Positions 1 to 11,177 of a DNA stretch of 64,000 nt are shown here, piece by piece; the stretch's first letter is position 1; each line of letters starts with the position of its first letter. The DNA is from Chlorops oryzae (lineage: Eukaryota; Arthropoda; Insecta; Diptera; Chloropidae): NCBI GenBank assembly GCA_020466095.1, contig CM035808.1, positions 76,285,633-76,349,632 on the forward strand. Direction: 5' to 3'. The notes under the pieces were generated by a model that searched no databases, was not told the DNA's origin, and saw nothing but the letters and a program-made list of their open reading frames with translations. A program made the translations under genes and the position numbers.

Positions 1-380
1 ATCAGTTTTTTTTTATTATTATTTCACGTGTTTGAGGAGCTGCTGCACCTACTTCCACCCGGAACTACGCCAGCTGGATGTGCATTCAGTTACTACTGAT
101 ACTCGATACAGCTTAGGGAAAATTTTCAGCCTTTGCGAAATGATTACCTGAAACCTGTCGCTGGCTCCCAGACTTATTACACAGGCCTGTATCAATACTC
201 CCCTTTAAAATTTAAGTGGTGGTTCTATTACATTTTTGTATGCTGAAAAATTTAAAATTTTCCAAAAAATTCCATCAAGTCAGAATTTTGCGAAAATCGC
301 GTTAAAATTTCTTACGACCATTGCTTTTTTGAAACACATTTTTGTCATATATGGTTTGAAATATTTAAAAAAATTTAAAT
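1..380. other. No recognised gene
   Basis: AT-rich sequence. A slightly more GC-rich stretch lies at about 40-160, but I recognise no domain, repeat boundary or RNA gene in it. Confidence 0.4.
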
Positions 381-1275
381 CTTTAAACATCATTCTTTAA
401 TATGGCATCAAAAATGTCTTCCAAATCGTTGAATGAATGGTGTAAATAGATGCTTAAAATCGAAAATGTGGTAACCTTTTGCAAGATTTTTATTTATTTT
501 TTTGGATTTTGAATCAACATAGCTCACCCGGTATCAGTCCCCTTTCTAAAATTGATATTCTTAATTGTGGGTCAATCAATTGTGTGTACATATGTCAAAT
601 CTAAGTACTGCAGCACAAACCCTTTATACGATATAAAGGTTTTTCTAAAGCAACTAAATTCGGAGAATCGTATACATAACATACTTAATACAAGTGTGAA
701 TTGAAAAATGCACAAGAAGAAATACTAGAGTGAGTTGAAATATTGGGTCAAGAATAAATAAGGTGCTTATAATAGAACAAACCAAATAAACGCTCTTCCT
801 TTTTGAGGTCAAATGAGCACATTTTGTTCTCTCAAAAATCAATAAATAGTGACCAAAAGCTGTGTCGCGGCAGTAAACTTGTGAGCTAAGGAATTATGCG
901 CGTTTTAATCGGAACTTTATTTTTCCCTGACCCAATATTTCAAATCAATCAAGTCATTTTTTCTTTTACAAACGAAAATCAAGTGAATTTTTCAATTCAA
1001 ACTTGTATAATGTTATGTGTATGAATCTCCCAATTTAGTTGTTTTAGAAATACCCTTATATGGTGGAAACTGTGTGTGCTGAAGTTCTGAATTAAGGCAT
1101 ATCTACACAGAACTGATTGGCCTACAACTAAAGATATCTGTTTTGGAAAGGGGACTGTTAATGGGTGCTCCACGTTCATTCAGAGTCCAAAAAAATAAAA
1201 GTCTTTCAAAAAATTTCAAAATTTTCGACTTTGATCCTCATTTTGATGCCATATTAAAGAATGATGTTTTAGGAA
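380..1275. mobile_element. Foldback-like repeat, degenerate copy
   Basis: Two arms of about 400 bp face each other around position 830. For example, the block TGAAATATTGGGTCA at 736-750 recurs as its reverse complement at 928-942, and a block reading ATGGCATC near 402 recurs reversed near 1245. The same family forms the inner part of the palindrome at 4880-6080, and fragments recur at 40760-41210 and 42770-42930. No coding capacity is visible. Confidence 0.6.
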
Positions 1276-1289
1276 CACAAAAAATACCG

Positions 1290-1400
1290 ACTTTGAAACA
1301 CCCAGCGTCCCGACATTATTGGTGCACTGTGTTTTCCCTTTCCGTACGAAAGTTACACAAAATTAATGTTTGTGGGCTTGACAGTGGACGGAACGTGCTC
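1290..1400 (+). repeat. DINE/Helentron-like repeat fragment
   Basis: The block starting GACTTTGAAACACCCAGCG is closely similar to sequence at 45080-45130 and 43470-43510. It directly abuts the foldback copy on its left. The following 200 bp to 1600 hold nothing recognisable. Confidence 0.5.
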
Positions 1401-1603
1401 GTTTTCTCCAAAATTATATATAGTTATATTACATAGAGAACTTCCGATACTCAATTCGAAAATTGCAAAAAAAACTAAATTTTTGTGCGATTTTTCAATC
1501 TATTTGTTAAACTTTTTGCAGAAAAAGAACTTTAAATTAATAATTAAGTCTCAATGATTCCCTTCGTACAACGTTTTTTCTTGAGTGCAGAAAGACATTA
1601 AGC

Positions 1604-1837
1604 TTAAGATATATTTACAGAAATTGCATCATGATAACTAAACACAGTCTCATATATATTTGCTGCAATGGAATTATTTTCAATATTCGAAAACACCCAG
1701 TCAATTTGAGAGTTTCCAAATGTTTTGCTTTTATTTATATCTAAAAGACGAGTTATGTCCTTGTCAGTCAATATTTCCTCTACACTTCTACATGGGTAAA
1801 ACTGTCTACATAAATTTAAATCGCCCATTACCAACAC
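1604..1837 (-). pseudogene. Helentron endonuclease (EEP-type) fragment
   Basis: A 77-codon open segment with the C-terminal signature of the endonuclease/exonuclease/phosphatase fold: a GDLN motif near the start, an IDWVFS block in the middle and an HDAI block near the end. Autonomous Helentrons are known to carry such an apurinic-like endonuclease downstream of the helicase, which fits the position relative to the helicase pieces at 2514-3965 on the same strand. The first half of the domain is not recognisable, so this is a decayed fragment. A CR1-type non-LTR endonuclease fragment is the alternative. Confidence 0.6.
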
Positions 1838-2099
1838 TTTTTCCGAAAGTCATTTGTCTGGGTTAGCAAATAATTATGTTTTGCTTTTAAAATGCTAACC
1901 AGAAACCAAAAATTTCTATATAATACAATTAACTTTATTGTAGAGTACTTAAAAACTTTAAATTCTCAATCTATCAAAGATTGTATATCCCTCAATATCA
2001 AATACTTCCAAACTCAAAGTCCATGTCTCAACAAAGCATAGTATCTGAGATAAAAGAAGTAACTTGTCGCTTCGTTTAGCATCAATATGGGCTCATAGA

Positions 2100-2500
2100 C
2101 TTTGAACATTATGAAACACTATTTTTAAAGTAATTTGATTATTGAAATAGTTGAAATGTGTGTCCGTCTTTCGCCGAAGCCGCAATGGGGGCGAGCCCTT
2201 AATCGAACCGATTTAACGAAACTCTTTGCTCTCTCCCGTTCAACAGTTCGACCTTCAGCGACGACGGCACAGTCTTTGATCGTTTTCGCTAGCACGCGCG
2301 GCGCCGCTCCGCAAGCGCCATCCAATTTTTAAAATCGAACAGTGAACAAAAGAAAACCCCAAAAAGAAAAATTATAAATATAACGTGAACTAAAAGAACT
2401 AAGTTTAGTGAAACAACAAAGAAAAATCTCAACCTTAAAAACTTTTATCGCGTCGCGCAACTGCCGGCAAACAAAAATTTAAAACCAACCAGAGTTTCCT
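2100..2500. other. GC-rich island of unknown origin
   Basis: About 2160-2325 is sharply more GC-rich and CpG-rich than its surroundings and is followed by A-rich sequence to 2480. It sits between the helicase and endonuclease parts of the Helentron and splits them. It resembles the 5' leader of a retroelement, but no boundary, target duplication or ORF identifies it. Confidence 0.3.
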
Positions 2501-2513
2501 CACATCGTCATCT

Positions 2514-3965
2514 TCAAGAACATGTACGTTTGTCCTTAATTGTCCCTGACATTACCAGTGTGATAAAACCTTTATTGAAGCAAAGATTTTGAATTTCGTT
2601 GTATACGAGATCAGTATTTGAAAATGAACTAGGTGGATTTAAATGACCCACTATAAACAACCCGGAAGCACTTGTTGCTCTACTACATGCAACATACAAA
2701 GAGGTCCGGTTCATCCTTGATCTCGTATGAACTGCTACTTGATTCTAAGTAGCACCTCGACTCTTATGGATCGTGATCCCTTCTGCTGCTATGACAGGAA
2801 ATTTAATCCGGTCGATATTAACCTGTTCATTCTTCTTATATTGGAAAGATTTGCAACATTTTTCGATCGGAGTCAAACTCAGATCTCTAGGATGCTGTTT
2901 TTTTGCCCGAGCATATGTGCCAGCTTTATATTTAGTAAACTTGACCCAAAGAGTCTGAGAAGTTAAACTATTCTAAAACTCAATTTCCATAAGCTTTTTT
3001 GTTGCTCCGTTAACTAGACCATCTGATGTGTCCATGTTACACGTAACGATATATTTAGCAGAAGTTGTAAGCAACGAACAATGAGAAAGGCCTTGGGTTT
3101 CGGATACTTTGAAGGCTTTAATGGACTCAAGAATTACTGATTTTCTTTGAAGCGAAAGGTATACTATTCAGTTTTGTTGTATTGAAGTTATTTACTTCGT
3201 CATTTGACCAGAATAAGTGTATTGCTTCATTTGGAATTAAGAGCTAATGCAAAAGCTCGATTATCTCTTTGTCGCATTATTGGTGTCAATTTGTAATATT
3301 TAAAAAGATTTCAAAAAGCAGTTCCGCTTATCGCGCAATAGGGATCGCTCGAGTTTTTGCAAAAGATCCACTTGTCACCAATTGGTGGCAATTGCCTGAA
3401 GTCTCCAAGCACAAGCATCAAAATACCTCCAAATGGTATTGTGCTCTTAAAAATCTGTTTTAGGCGTGCATCAATATAAGAAACCATCTTCGCACATACC
3501 ATTAAAATTTCATCTATTTATATCAATACCTTTGAGGTAAATTATTTGCGAATAAAGGCGATTGCACACACCATTACTCAAAGGTCGGATTTCAGATCCA
3601 CACTGGTTTATTGGCAAAAAAAATGTCGAATGAAGAGTACGGCCTCCTATGCCGAATGCAGCTTTACCTGTTGGAGCACACAGTAAAACTCTTATGCTGT
3701 TAGGGGTATTTACAGGTAATGATGTAAATCGTTTATGAACAGCTTGGTATAAAGTTTCTATCAATCTGCTTTTCCCTACACCCGCTCCGCCTCCAACGAA
3801 TTCATAGAAAAGCATCTGTGAATTTAAATTATGCAAAAGATGTTGCAAATACATTCTTTGCTCGAAGTTAAGACCTCTTACTTTCAGATAGAATTCTTGC
3901 TCGTCTAATGTAACGGGGATTCGTAAAATGGGCATGTCTATTTGGGGATTAGGCTCGTCATTCAC
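2514..3965 (-). pseudogene. PIF1-like Helentron helicase, broken
   Basis: The helicase part of a Helentron Rep/helicase protein, in at least three open pieces. At 3510-3965 are a Walker A loop (GGAGVGKS) and an APTGKAAFGIGG block. At 3311-3502 the Walker B/motif III region reads GDFRQLPPIG. At 2514-2714 motif VI reads YVACSRATSASG. The region between 2715 and 3310 is recognisable only as scattered similarity with stops in all frames. Helitron-group helicases unwind donor DNA during rolling-circle transposition. The N-terminal nuclease (HUH) motifs were not found, so this copy cannot be autonomous. Confidence 0.8.
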
Positions 3966-5413
3966 TTGAAGAATATTTAAATTGGATCAATTTCTGGAAC
4001 TGCTAAGGCTCTAAACTCGTCATCGTTTTCGTTTACCGCATTGAGCTCAAGTTGTTCTTCATCTTGTCTCATATGGCTCAATGCATCTCCCAGTTTATTT
4101 TGATCGAAAACAATAAATTTTCTTCTGTTAATTTCTTTTTGAAATTTATTTTGTTCGCACGTTTGCTCATTATTGATATTCAAAATTTTTCCTCATTTTG
4201 CCAGGGGTAAAATAACATAGCCCTTTCCCTGAAGTAGTCTTCACGAGATGTGCTGTATCAGAATTGGCGATAACGAACTATACAAGGTCTAGTACGCTTC
4301 GTTATATAGCCGCTGTTATCAATAAGCTTTAAACTTTTTCCTGATGTACATAATCCCGTTTCTGTTTCGGCAAATTCTTCATCCCAATCTAAATTGTTAG
4401 TTTTGGGATATTTTTTCGAATATCTGAAATTTTCTACAAAGTCTGCAAGGCAAATGTTTTCTTATTTAGCTGGCCGTACAAAATAGTGATCTAGAAGCCC
4501 CTTTATAAAAATATCTTTTGAGTCCGAGGGCAAGTTTTGAATTTGTAATTTTGGTTTTAGCATTCTTACGCGTTTTTCTGATCTTGTAGTATTTATATAG
4601 ACAGTAGCATGGCTAATTTCCGATAGGTGCATGCCTAAGCAACAATTAACTGGTTTCTGAGCTGATATCTTTGTGCAGGATATAAATTTATGCCCAATGT
4701 GCTGCAATTTTTGCTTCACAGATAAGTTTCCAGCATTAATTTCTTTCATTGCTTCTCTCAAAAATTTTGAAACCCTTCTATTGGACTTGTTCATACCACA
4801 CGGGTCGGCAAAATTGAATTTTTTCGGCTCCTTTTGAGTTTGAGTAGTGGCTCTAGTAGATTTTGGTCTACTGAATAATTGAAAAATATCAAAAAAATTC
4901 AATCACGTCAGAATTTCGAGAAAATCACGTTTGAAATTTTTAGCACCATTGCTTCATTCCAACTCATTTTTCTCAAATGTGGTTAAAGCTTTTTCAAAAT
5001 TGTATAAACTTTTGTATTTCTTTAAGATCATTCTTTAATATTGTACCAAATATGAATGGAAATACTTTAAATGAATTGTGTAAAATGCTTCTCAAAGTCA
5101 AAAAATTGAATAAATTATATAAAATTTTGATTATTTTTTGAGTTTAAATGAAAATAACACAACCATTAACAGCCTCTCTTTCTATATCGATATCTTATAT
5201 TGCAGGCCAATCAATTCTGTGAGGAACATATCAAATCTCAGAACTGTAGCACAAACCTCTTTCACGATATAAAGGCTTTTCTAAAAAAACTCAATTCGGA
5301 TTTTCGTATACACAACAAAACATAACTTTAAATTGAAAAATCCACTTGTTTTTCGTCTCGAAAAGCAATTATGACTAGATTGATTTGAAATATTGGGTCA
5401 GGAAAAAAAAAAG
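3834..5413. repeat. Large inverted duplication, left arm
   Basis: This arm pairs with 5567-7146. Matching positions sum to 10980 throughout, so there are almost no indels over about 1.58 kb. Only scattered substitutions are visible. The spacer between the arms is about 150 bp (5414-5566). The arm spans both the foldback-type sequence and the Helentron coding segments. Confidence 0.9.
3977..4902 (-). pseudogene. Helentron Rep/helicase, pre-helicase region
   Basis: Two open segments (4462-4902, 146 codons; 3977-4183, 68 codons) lead into the helicase pieces. The first contains blocks such as LSVKQKLQHIG and CLGMHLSEISHATVYINT, typical of the conserved region between the Rep nuclease and the helicase of Helitron proteins (family recognition from memory). 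It is separated from the second segment by about 280 bp with stops. The whole unit is duplicated in inverted orientation at 6078-7146 with only a few amino-acid differences. Confidence 0.65.
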
Positions 5414-5566
5414 TTAGGAATAAAATATTCCCGGTGGGCCATTTCACCCCGAGTCCGCCCGTGGACATGCACCACTGTCAAAGTAAACAGTGAACATAAT
5501 GACGAAAAACGGTGGGCGTGGCAGTAAACATGTTGAACAACGGAATGATGCGAATTTTTTCTCGAA

Positions 5567-7146
5567 CTTTATTTTTTCCTAGCCCAATATTTCAAATCAA
5601 TCTAGTCATAATTGCTTTTCGAGACGAAAAACAAGTGGATTTTTCAATTTAAAGTTATGTTTTGTTGTGTATACGAAAATCCGAATTGAGTTTTTTTAGA
5701 AAAGCCTTTATATCGTGAAAGAGGTTTGTGCTACAGTTCTGAGATTTGATATGTTCCTCACAGAATTGATTGGCCTGCCATATAAGATATCGATATAGAA
5801 AAAGAGGCTGTTAATGGTTGTGTTATTTTCATTTAAACTCAAAAAATAATCAAAATTTTATATAATTTATTCAATTTTTTGACTTTGAGAAGCATTTTAC
5901 ACAATTCATTTAAAGTTTTTCCATTCATATTTGGTATAATATTAAAGAATGATCTTAAAGAAATACAAAAGTTTATACAATTTTGAAAAAGCTTTAACCA
6001 CATTTGAGAAAAATGAGTTGGAATGAAGCAATGGTGCTAAAAATTTCAAACGCGATTTTCTCGAAATTCTGACGTGATTGAATTTTTTTGATATTTTTCA
6101 ATTATTCAGTAGACCAAAATCTACTAGAGCCACTACTCAAACTCAAAAGGAGCCGAAAAAATTCAATTTTGCCGACCCGTGTTATATGAACAAGTCCAAT
6201 AGGAGGGTTTCAAAATTTTTGAGAGAAGCAATGAAAGAAATTAATACTGGAAACTTATCTGTGAAGCAAAAATTGCAGCACATTGGGCATAAATTTATAT
6301 CCTGCACAAAGATATCAGCTCAGAAACCAGTTAATTGTTGCTTAGGCATGCACCTATCGGAAATTAGCCATGCTACTGTCTATATAAATACTACAAGATC
6401 AAAAAAACGCGTAAGAATGCTAAAACCAAAATTACAAATTCAAAACTTGCCCTCGGACTCAAAAGATATTTTTATAAAGGGGCTTCTAGATCACTATTTT
6501 GTACGGCCAGCTAAATAAGAAAACATTTGCCTTGCAGACTTTGTAGAAAATTTCAGATATTCGAAAAAATATCCCAAAACTAACAATTTAGATTGGGATG
6601 AAGAATTTGCCGAAACAGAAACGGGATTATGTACATCAGGAAAAACTTTAAAGCTTATTGATAACAGCGGCTATATAACGAAGCGTACTAGACCTTGTAT
6701 AGTTCGTTATCGCCAATTCTGATACAGCACATCTCGTGAAGACTACTTCAGGGAAAGGGCTATGTTATTTTACCCCTGGCAAAATGAGGAAAAATTTTGA
6801 ATGTCAATAATGAGCAAACGTGCGAACAAAATAAATTTCAAAAAGAAATTAACAGAAGAAAATTTATTGTTTTCGATCAAAATAAACTGGGAGATGCATT
6901 GAGCCATATGAGACAAGATGAAGAACAACTTGAGCTCAATGCGGTAAACGAAAACGATGACGAGTTTAGAGCCTTAGCAGTTCCAGAAATTGATCCAAAT
7001 TAAATATTCTTCAAGTGAATGACGAGCCTAATCCCCAAATAGACATGCCCATTTTACGAATCCCCGTTACATTAGACGAGCAAGAATTCTATCTGAAAGT
7101 AAGAGGTCTTAACTTCGAGCAAAGAATGTATTTGCAACATCTTTTG
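5567..7146. repeat. Large inverted duplication, right arm
   Basis: Reverse-complement partner of 3834-5413. Similarity stops abruptly at about 7146, inside the helicase N-terminal region, and the sequence beyond is unrelated. Neither arm shows an obvious target duplication at its outer edge. Confidence 0.9.
6078..7146 (+). pseudogene. Inverted second copy of Helentron fragment
   Basis: Mirror copy of the minus-strand segments at 3834-4902: open stretches at 6078-6518, 6797-7003 and 7015-7146. The encoded peptides differ from the other arm at about three positions in the first segment (for example a Gly/Tyr and a Glu/Lys change). It is cut before the Walker A motif, so no functional helicase is encoded. 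Confidence 0.7.
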
Positions 7147-7824
7147 CTGTGTGAGTTCGTCTGTACACAAATCGTGGTGAAAGTCAGTTTATTTTATGTG
7201 AGTGTATTAACTGTGGACAAATTATGATTGTGAATAGACAAAGTCGGTTTATACGAACTCTCCTCACCCTTCTTTGTGGTTTTTACGGCAAATTTGAAGT
7301 GTCACTTGTAGTATTGTATGGTCTTTAGGTTCTTAATTCTGCCACACCGTATTAACTTGAATTTGTATATATAACAATAAGACCTAATAAGCGCAATCGT
7401 TTTAGAGCATTAAACTACGACGGTGGCAATATAAAAACAATTTTAATATAGGCTTTGTGAACACCCTTACTGTGTCAGACCGATCTTACGTCAATTTTAA
7501 AGGTCTTAATTTGCAATAACCAAATTTTGCATTGGAAGGAGAAGAAATGCATCCGAGACACATTCTAAATTTTAAATTTAAATTTTCAGACAGAAATCAA
7601 GAATAAATTATTTTAATCTTGTTACTATATTGTTGAATAGACGTGTATTTCAATACTTTTGATAAATTTTCAATTGCGATTAGTTGTTGCACTAATGGTT
7701 AGAACAAAAATGCTTCTTTGTTTTGGTTAATTAAACGAAAAACCGTATGTTAACATTTTTTTAAAATATATAAATGTAAAATTCTTAAATAAATCTTGGA
7801 TACATCTGTGAACACCTGCCTTAC
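7147..7824. other. Intronic sequence downstream of dynein exons
   Basis: AT-rich DNA after the GT donor at 7824 (minus strand). I see no further exon, repeat family or RNA gene here. Confidence 0.5.
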
Positions 7825-7989
7825 CTTTCGCTCTATTTCCGATGCAGTACTCTTTGTTGTTTCTAGGTTCTCGACAAGGGCCGTATCACCTAAAATATTC
7901 GTACCGGCTGATGAAAGTCGTGAGAGAAGATCGTCCTCTAATTTTTTCAACATAATTTTGAAATCGTTTTGTTGTTTAGTCAGTTCGGC
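7825..7989 (-). CDS. Axonemal dynein beta heavy chain, exon 4 of 4 seen
   Basis: A 165 nt exon (55 codons, phase 0 at both ends) with a TTAAAG acceptor before 7989 and a GTAAGG donor from 7824. It encodes the block SRLSSAG followed by [14 protein letters not shown], a hallmark of dynein heavy chains just before AAA6. With the three exons upstream it forms one uninterrupted frame of about 289 codons that matches the outer-arm beta class (human DNAH9/11/17; Drosophila kl-5 or Dhc93AB; recalled, not searched). Axonemal dyneins are ATP-driven microtubule motors of cilia and sperm tails. Intact frame and perfect splice sites argue for a living gene inside TE-rich DNA. The next downstream exon is not in this window as far as I can see. 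Confidence 0.9.
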
Positions 7990-8050
7990 CTTTAAAAGAA
8001 GACAGGTTATTTTTTAGGCAAAATTAGCAATTATTTTTCAAAACACATAC

Positions 8051-8255
8051 TTTCAGATCCTCCAAGTCAGGACGTTCGGCTTTAACAACCTCGGCAAGAA
8101 GTTGATCTTCTAATCCGTCTCTTGTTACTGTGAAATTGATTAAAGTAGTCTGTGCTTGCATTTCTGGCTTATAATGTGGATTCGCTAGTTTTGTATGCAG
8201 TATTAGTCGAAACTCTGGACTATATTCCACCTCTTTATCGCCAATTTTGATTGCT
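8051..8255 (-). CDS. Axonemal dynein beta heavy chain, exon 3 of 4 seen
   Basis: A 205 nt exon with acceptor TATTCAG before 8255 and donor GTATGT from 8050. It starts with the last base of a codon split by the intron and ends in phase 0. It encodes [20 protein letters not shown], then the [11 protein letters not shown] and [12 protein letters not shown] blocks conserved in axonemal heavy chains. The intron to the next exon is 61 nt (7990-8050). Confidence 0.9.
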
Positions 8256-8310
8256 CTGAATATAAAACACATAAGTTCCGTGTTTTCGAGAATATTTCTA
8301 TACGCCTTAC

Positions 8311-8504
8311 TTGCCCTTTTTGATCAAATTACGTCCTAATAATGTATCTAAAATGGGATCCAAGCAGTCGTCAATATTTTCAATAAGAACAGTGGCCCCA
8401 GTGCTAATTGCCCTCTCAATTATGTCCAAATAGTTACGTTGACCCATACGCACAACTTTAAGTTCGTCGCCAAATTTCTGTTTGATCCACTTAACACCTT
8501 GAAG
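8311..8504 (-). CDS. Axonemal dynein beta heavy chain, exon 2 of 4 seen
   Basis: A 194 nt exon with acceptor GTTTCAG before 8504 and donor GTAAGG from 8310, ending in phase 2. It encodes [15 protein letters not shown] and [20 protein letters not shown], part of the AAA5 module. The flanking introns are 48 nt (8505-8552) and 55 nt (8256-8310), typical small fly introns. Confidence 0.9.
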
Positions 8505-8552
8505 CTGAAACCACAATAAAAAAAACTTGTTGTAAAAATTTGCTTAAATTAC

Positions 8553-8856
8553 CTGTGGGTCAATCATCAAAGGCCAACGGTCAGAATTCGATAAAATTGT
8601 AGCATTCTCAATGGACATACGATCACTGGGAAGGCCCTCATTTGTCCAAATTGCAATTGTTGTGTCATCTGTGAGCAACGTTAAAGGATCTAAGTCTTCA
8701 GTGGTGGGAATTGATGGATCCATATTTCTCAAAAATGGGGTCCACATTTTTTGCAAAAGATCAATGCGAAAAAGCTTAGTAAAGCAGCCCACGTAAGATA
8801 TAAACGCAGTTATCAGAAGTGTATCTCCGGGAAGAGTTATGCCTTGTTTCACAAAA
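8553..8856 (-). CDS. Axonemal dynein beta heavy chain, exon 1 of 4 seen
   Basis: A 304 nt exon with acceptor AATTCTAG before 8856 and donor GTAATT from 8552. Its first base completes a split codon. It encodes the end of the stalk/AAA5 transition ([18 protein letters not shown]), then [26 protein letters not shown] and RWPLMIDPQ, all diagnostic of beta-type outer-arm heavy chains. No upstream exon (the stalk coiled coil and microtubule-binding domain would be expected) was recognised between 8857 and the window end, implying a very long TE-filled intron. Short exons could have been missed. Confidence 0.9.
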
Positions 8857-10034
8857 CTAGAATTAAACAAGTAAGGGTGTTGTATTCAAGCGAGCCTGAC
8901 AATAGAATAACTGACACAGACACACATATTCAAATAATTTTTAATATCAACAGGTGTTTAAGGCCATAAGCGGCCGCATATACCGAGTTTAGTTAGATTT
9001 AACTTAAAACTCGCAAAAAATCACTAACTTTGAAAAGATGTTGCGTCCGTATATATTAAAATTTTTCAAAAATATTTTGAAGTTTTCTTATTTAAAGTAT
9101 TTTCTTTAAAACGGTTCCAAATTTGTTATGTTCCAACACCACAAAAATTTTGATTTATTTGAATGGGACAAATCGCTGTGCGACATCGAGAAAACTGCAT
9201 TTTGCGAACTAGGTTTTTCGATCTCGTTCCGATCCTTAAAAATTTATAAGTCCTAAGATGTTATTTATTCAGTCTAAGCGCCGTTTTCTCATCCTTCTTA
9301 TAAACTAACATATCTGCATGTTATTAATAATTTTATATGACTTATTAATCAAGTTTTTATGAAATTATCAACAGGGGGATGAATCAAAAAGAACAGATTT
9401 GGCATTGCGCATGACTGAAAGTTTTAAATTTGAAATCAGCTTTTCGCATGACGTAAACTAAGACCCATTATTCAACCAAATTTGTATGACGAGCCAGAAG
9501 AACCCTGTGGAAACGTCATCGACGTGTAATCATAGCATTAGTATCCCTTCGACATCACAGTCCGTCATCCATCCGACTTTTGGCGAAAAGACTGAAAACC
9601 AGGTCAACCAAAAGTAAGTAAACTTTTATTTTACGTACAAATTGAAGTTTTGCAATACCCCAAGGACGGAGTTTAGTAGCAAAGATTAACGGAAAACTAA
9701 ACAGCATTTGAAAATTTGGACAACGAGTTTCAACAATTTTAAATGTCGTTTGCTTCAAAAATCGAAATGTTTATTAACAGTGTATGTTTATACATATATT
9801 GCACCCTTGCTACTAAATCGGCACAATTCGAAATTTCGCATTTCTTGAAAATTATTCGATCTCTCATGAAACTAAGCAAAAATAAAAATTTTTCTAAACT
9901 AATATTACTCTTAATCGACTGCTGCATCAGTCAATAGAAGCGTTAATTTTCCGGGAGTTGGGTTTCTTACAGAAAAATTCAATCGAACATTAAAAATTGA
10001 TTAAAAAAATTTTGAATTGGGCCGACTTATTAGC
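8857..10034. other. Presumed intron, no recognised feature
   Basis: AT-rich DNA with no convincing ORF, repeat boundary or RNA gene. It lies upstream of the dynein exons on the minus strand. Confidence 0.4.
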
Positions 10035-10042
10035 AAGGGTGC

Positions 10043-10820
10043 TAGAGTTGTAAAATTTAACAAAAAATAGATTTTCGATTAATTGAAGACCTGCATAGTT
10101 ATAAATCGATGTTGGATGATTAATTGAAGCAATAAATCGATTAAATCGATTTATTTTTCATTTTTTCCAAACCTATTTATAATGCCTATTTTTTGTTTTC
10201 TGAAGTTTATAAAATAACAGAGTAACAGTATTTTTAAAAATATTCCTTCGCGAATGGGGTAAAAGTGGAAAAATAACAGTTGCCGTTCATCGCAACTACA
10301 AAGGGGAATTTCCAAAGAATCAAAGAGCAAGATTGACTTATGTTTAAGCAGTCAATCAATAATTGAGGTCTTTTACACTGTAGAAGTTGCAGATCGGAGG
10401 AGGCTCGCTTCATAAATGAGTCTAACTGGCTCCACCAAAGGTGTAACTAGGAAGGCATGCCTTCCCTCGTGGTATCACAACGGGCCCATATGCGGCCTAA
10501 GTGTGTCCCCTTAAAGGGGGCAGCCACCCTAACCTAACATAACCTAACGCAAGTCAATTAATGATATTCAATTATAGTTCTGTTCACTTTTGGAGGTGCA
10601 TTCAGAAGAATTGACCGTCAATTTCTGTAATTTTTCCATTTTTACATATCGTTTTGCTCATCGTTTAAACATTTTCCAGAGTTTCCAAAAAAATTTAACA
10701 TCGAAAGAAAAAATCGATTTTATTAAAAATAGAAAAAAACATAATCGATTTTTTAAAAATCGATCGAAAGCCCAAAAAATCGATTAAATCGAGACTTTGA
10801 ATGTTTTTCTTACAACCCTA
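10043..10820. mobile_element. Non-autonomous hAT-like element
   Basis: Perfect 8 bp duplication AAGGGTGC at 10035-10042 and 10821-10828, with short imperfect terminal inverted repeats (TAGAGTTGTAAAA on the left; TAGGGTTGTAAGAA read from the right end). The 8 bp TSD and a TAGGGTTG-type terminus fit hAT elements. The interior is rich in ATCGATT motifs at both ends, has no transposase, and is interrupted by a retroposon tail at 10368-10550. Confidence 0.75.
10368..10550 (+). mobile_element. Retroposon 3' end (SINE or truncated non-LTR)
   Basis: About 180 bp of GC-richer sequence ending in a CCTAACCTAACATAACCTAAC-like tail, inside the hAT element. Imperfect flanking repeats (AGTCAATCAATAATTGA on the left; AGTCAATTAATGATA on the right) look like a target duplication. 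No internal coding sequence. Confidence 0.5.
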
Positions 10821-11177
10821 AAGGGTGCGATATGTTATGAATGTTAACAACAAATTATGTCAAAAACTGTGAACGGCTAAAAAAATTTATTTCTTAATTT
10901 ACAGAATTTTAGTGAGTTTTCTGTGCGTACTGGGGGATTAAATAAAAAATAAAATAAACAAAAAAATTCTTTTCAGATTTTCAAATTTCATTTTGTGTTT
11001 AATTTTTAAAAATTTTTTTTTTATGAGGAACATATAATATTTTCGTGGCTAGTACTGGTTGCCGAACTAAATCCGACTTTTCTCGGAAAATATTGGGTCA
11101 AGTTAGTCCAATCAGTTTTTTTTTGCTGTCGTGTTTTGTAAAGAACAAATCATATTACTTCTTAATTTTTGCATATA

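Noticed and set aside
1143..1436. 97-codon plus-strand ORF
   Set aside because: Lies across the junction of a foldback arm and a DINE-like fragment; no protein-like motif.
8611..8969. Plus-strand ORFs over the dynein exons
   Set aside because: Antisense to exons whose minus-strand translation matches dynein heavy chains and whose splice sites fit.
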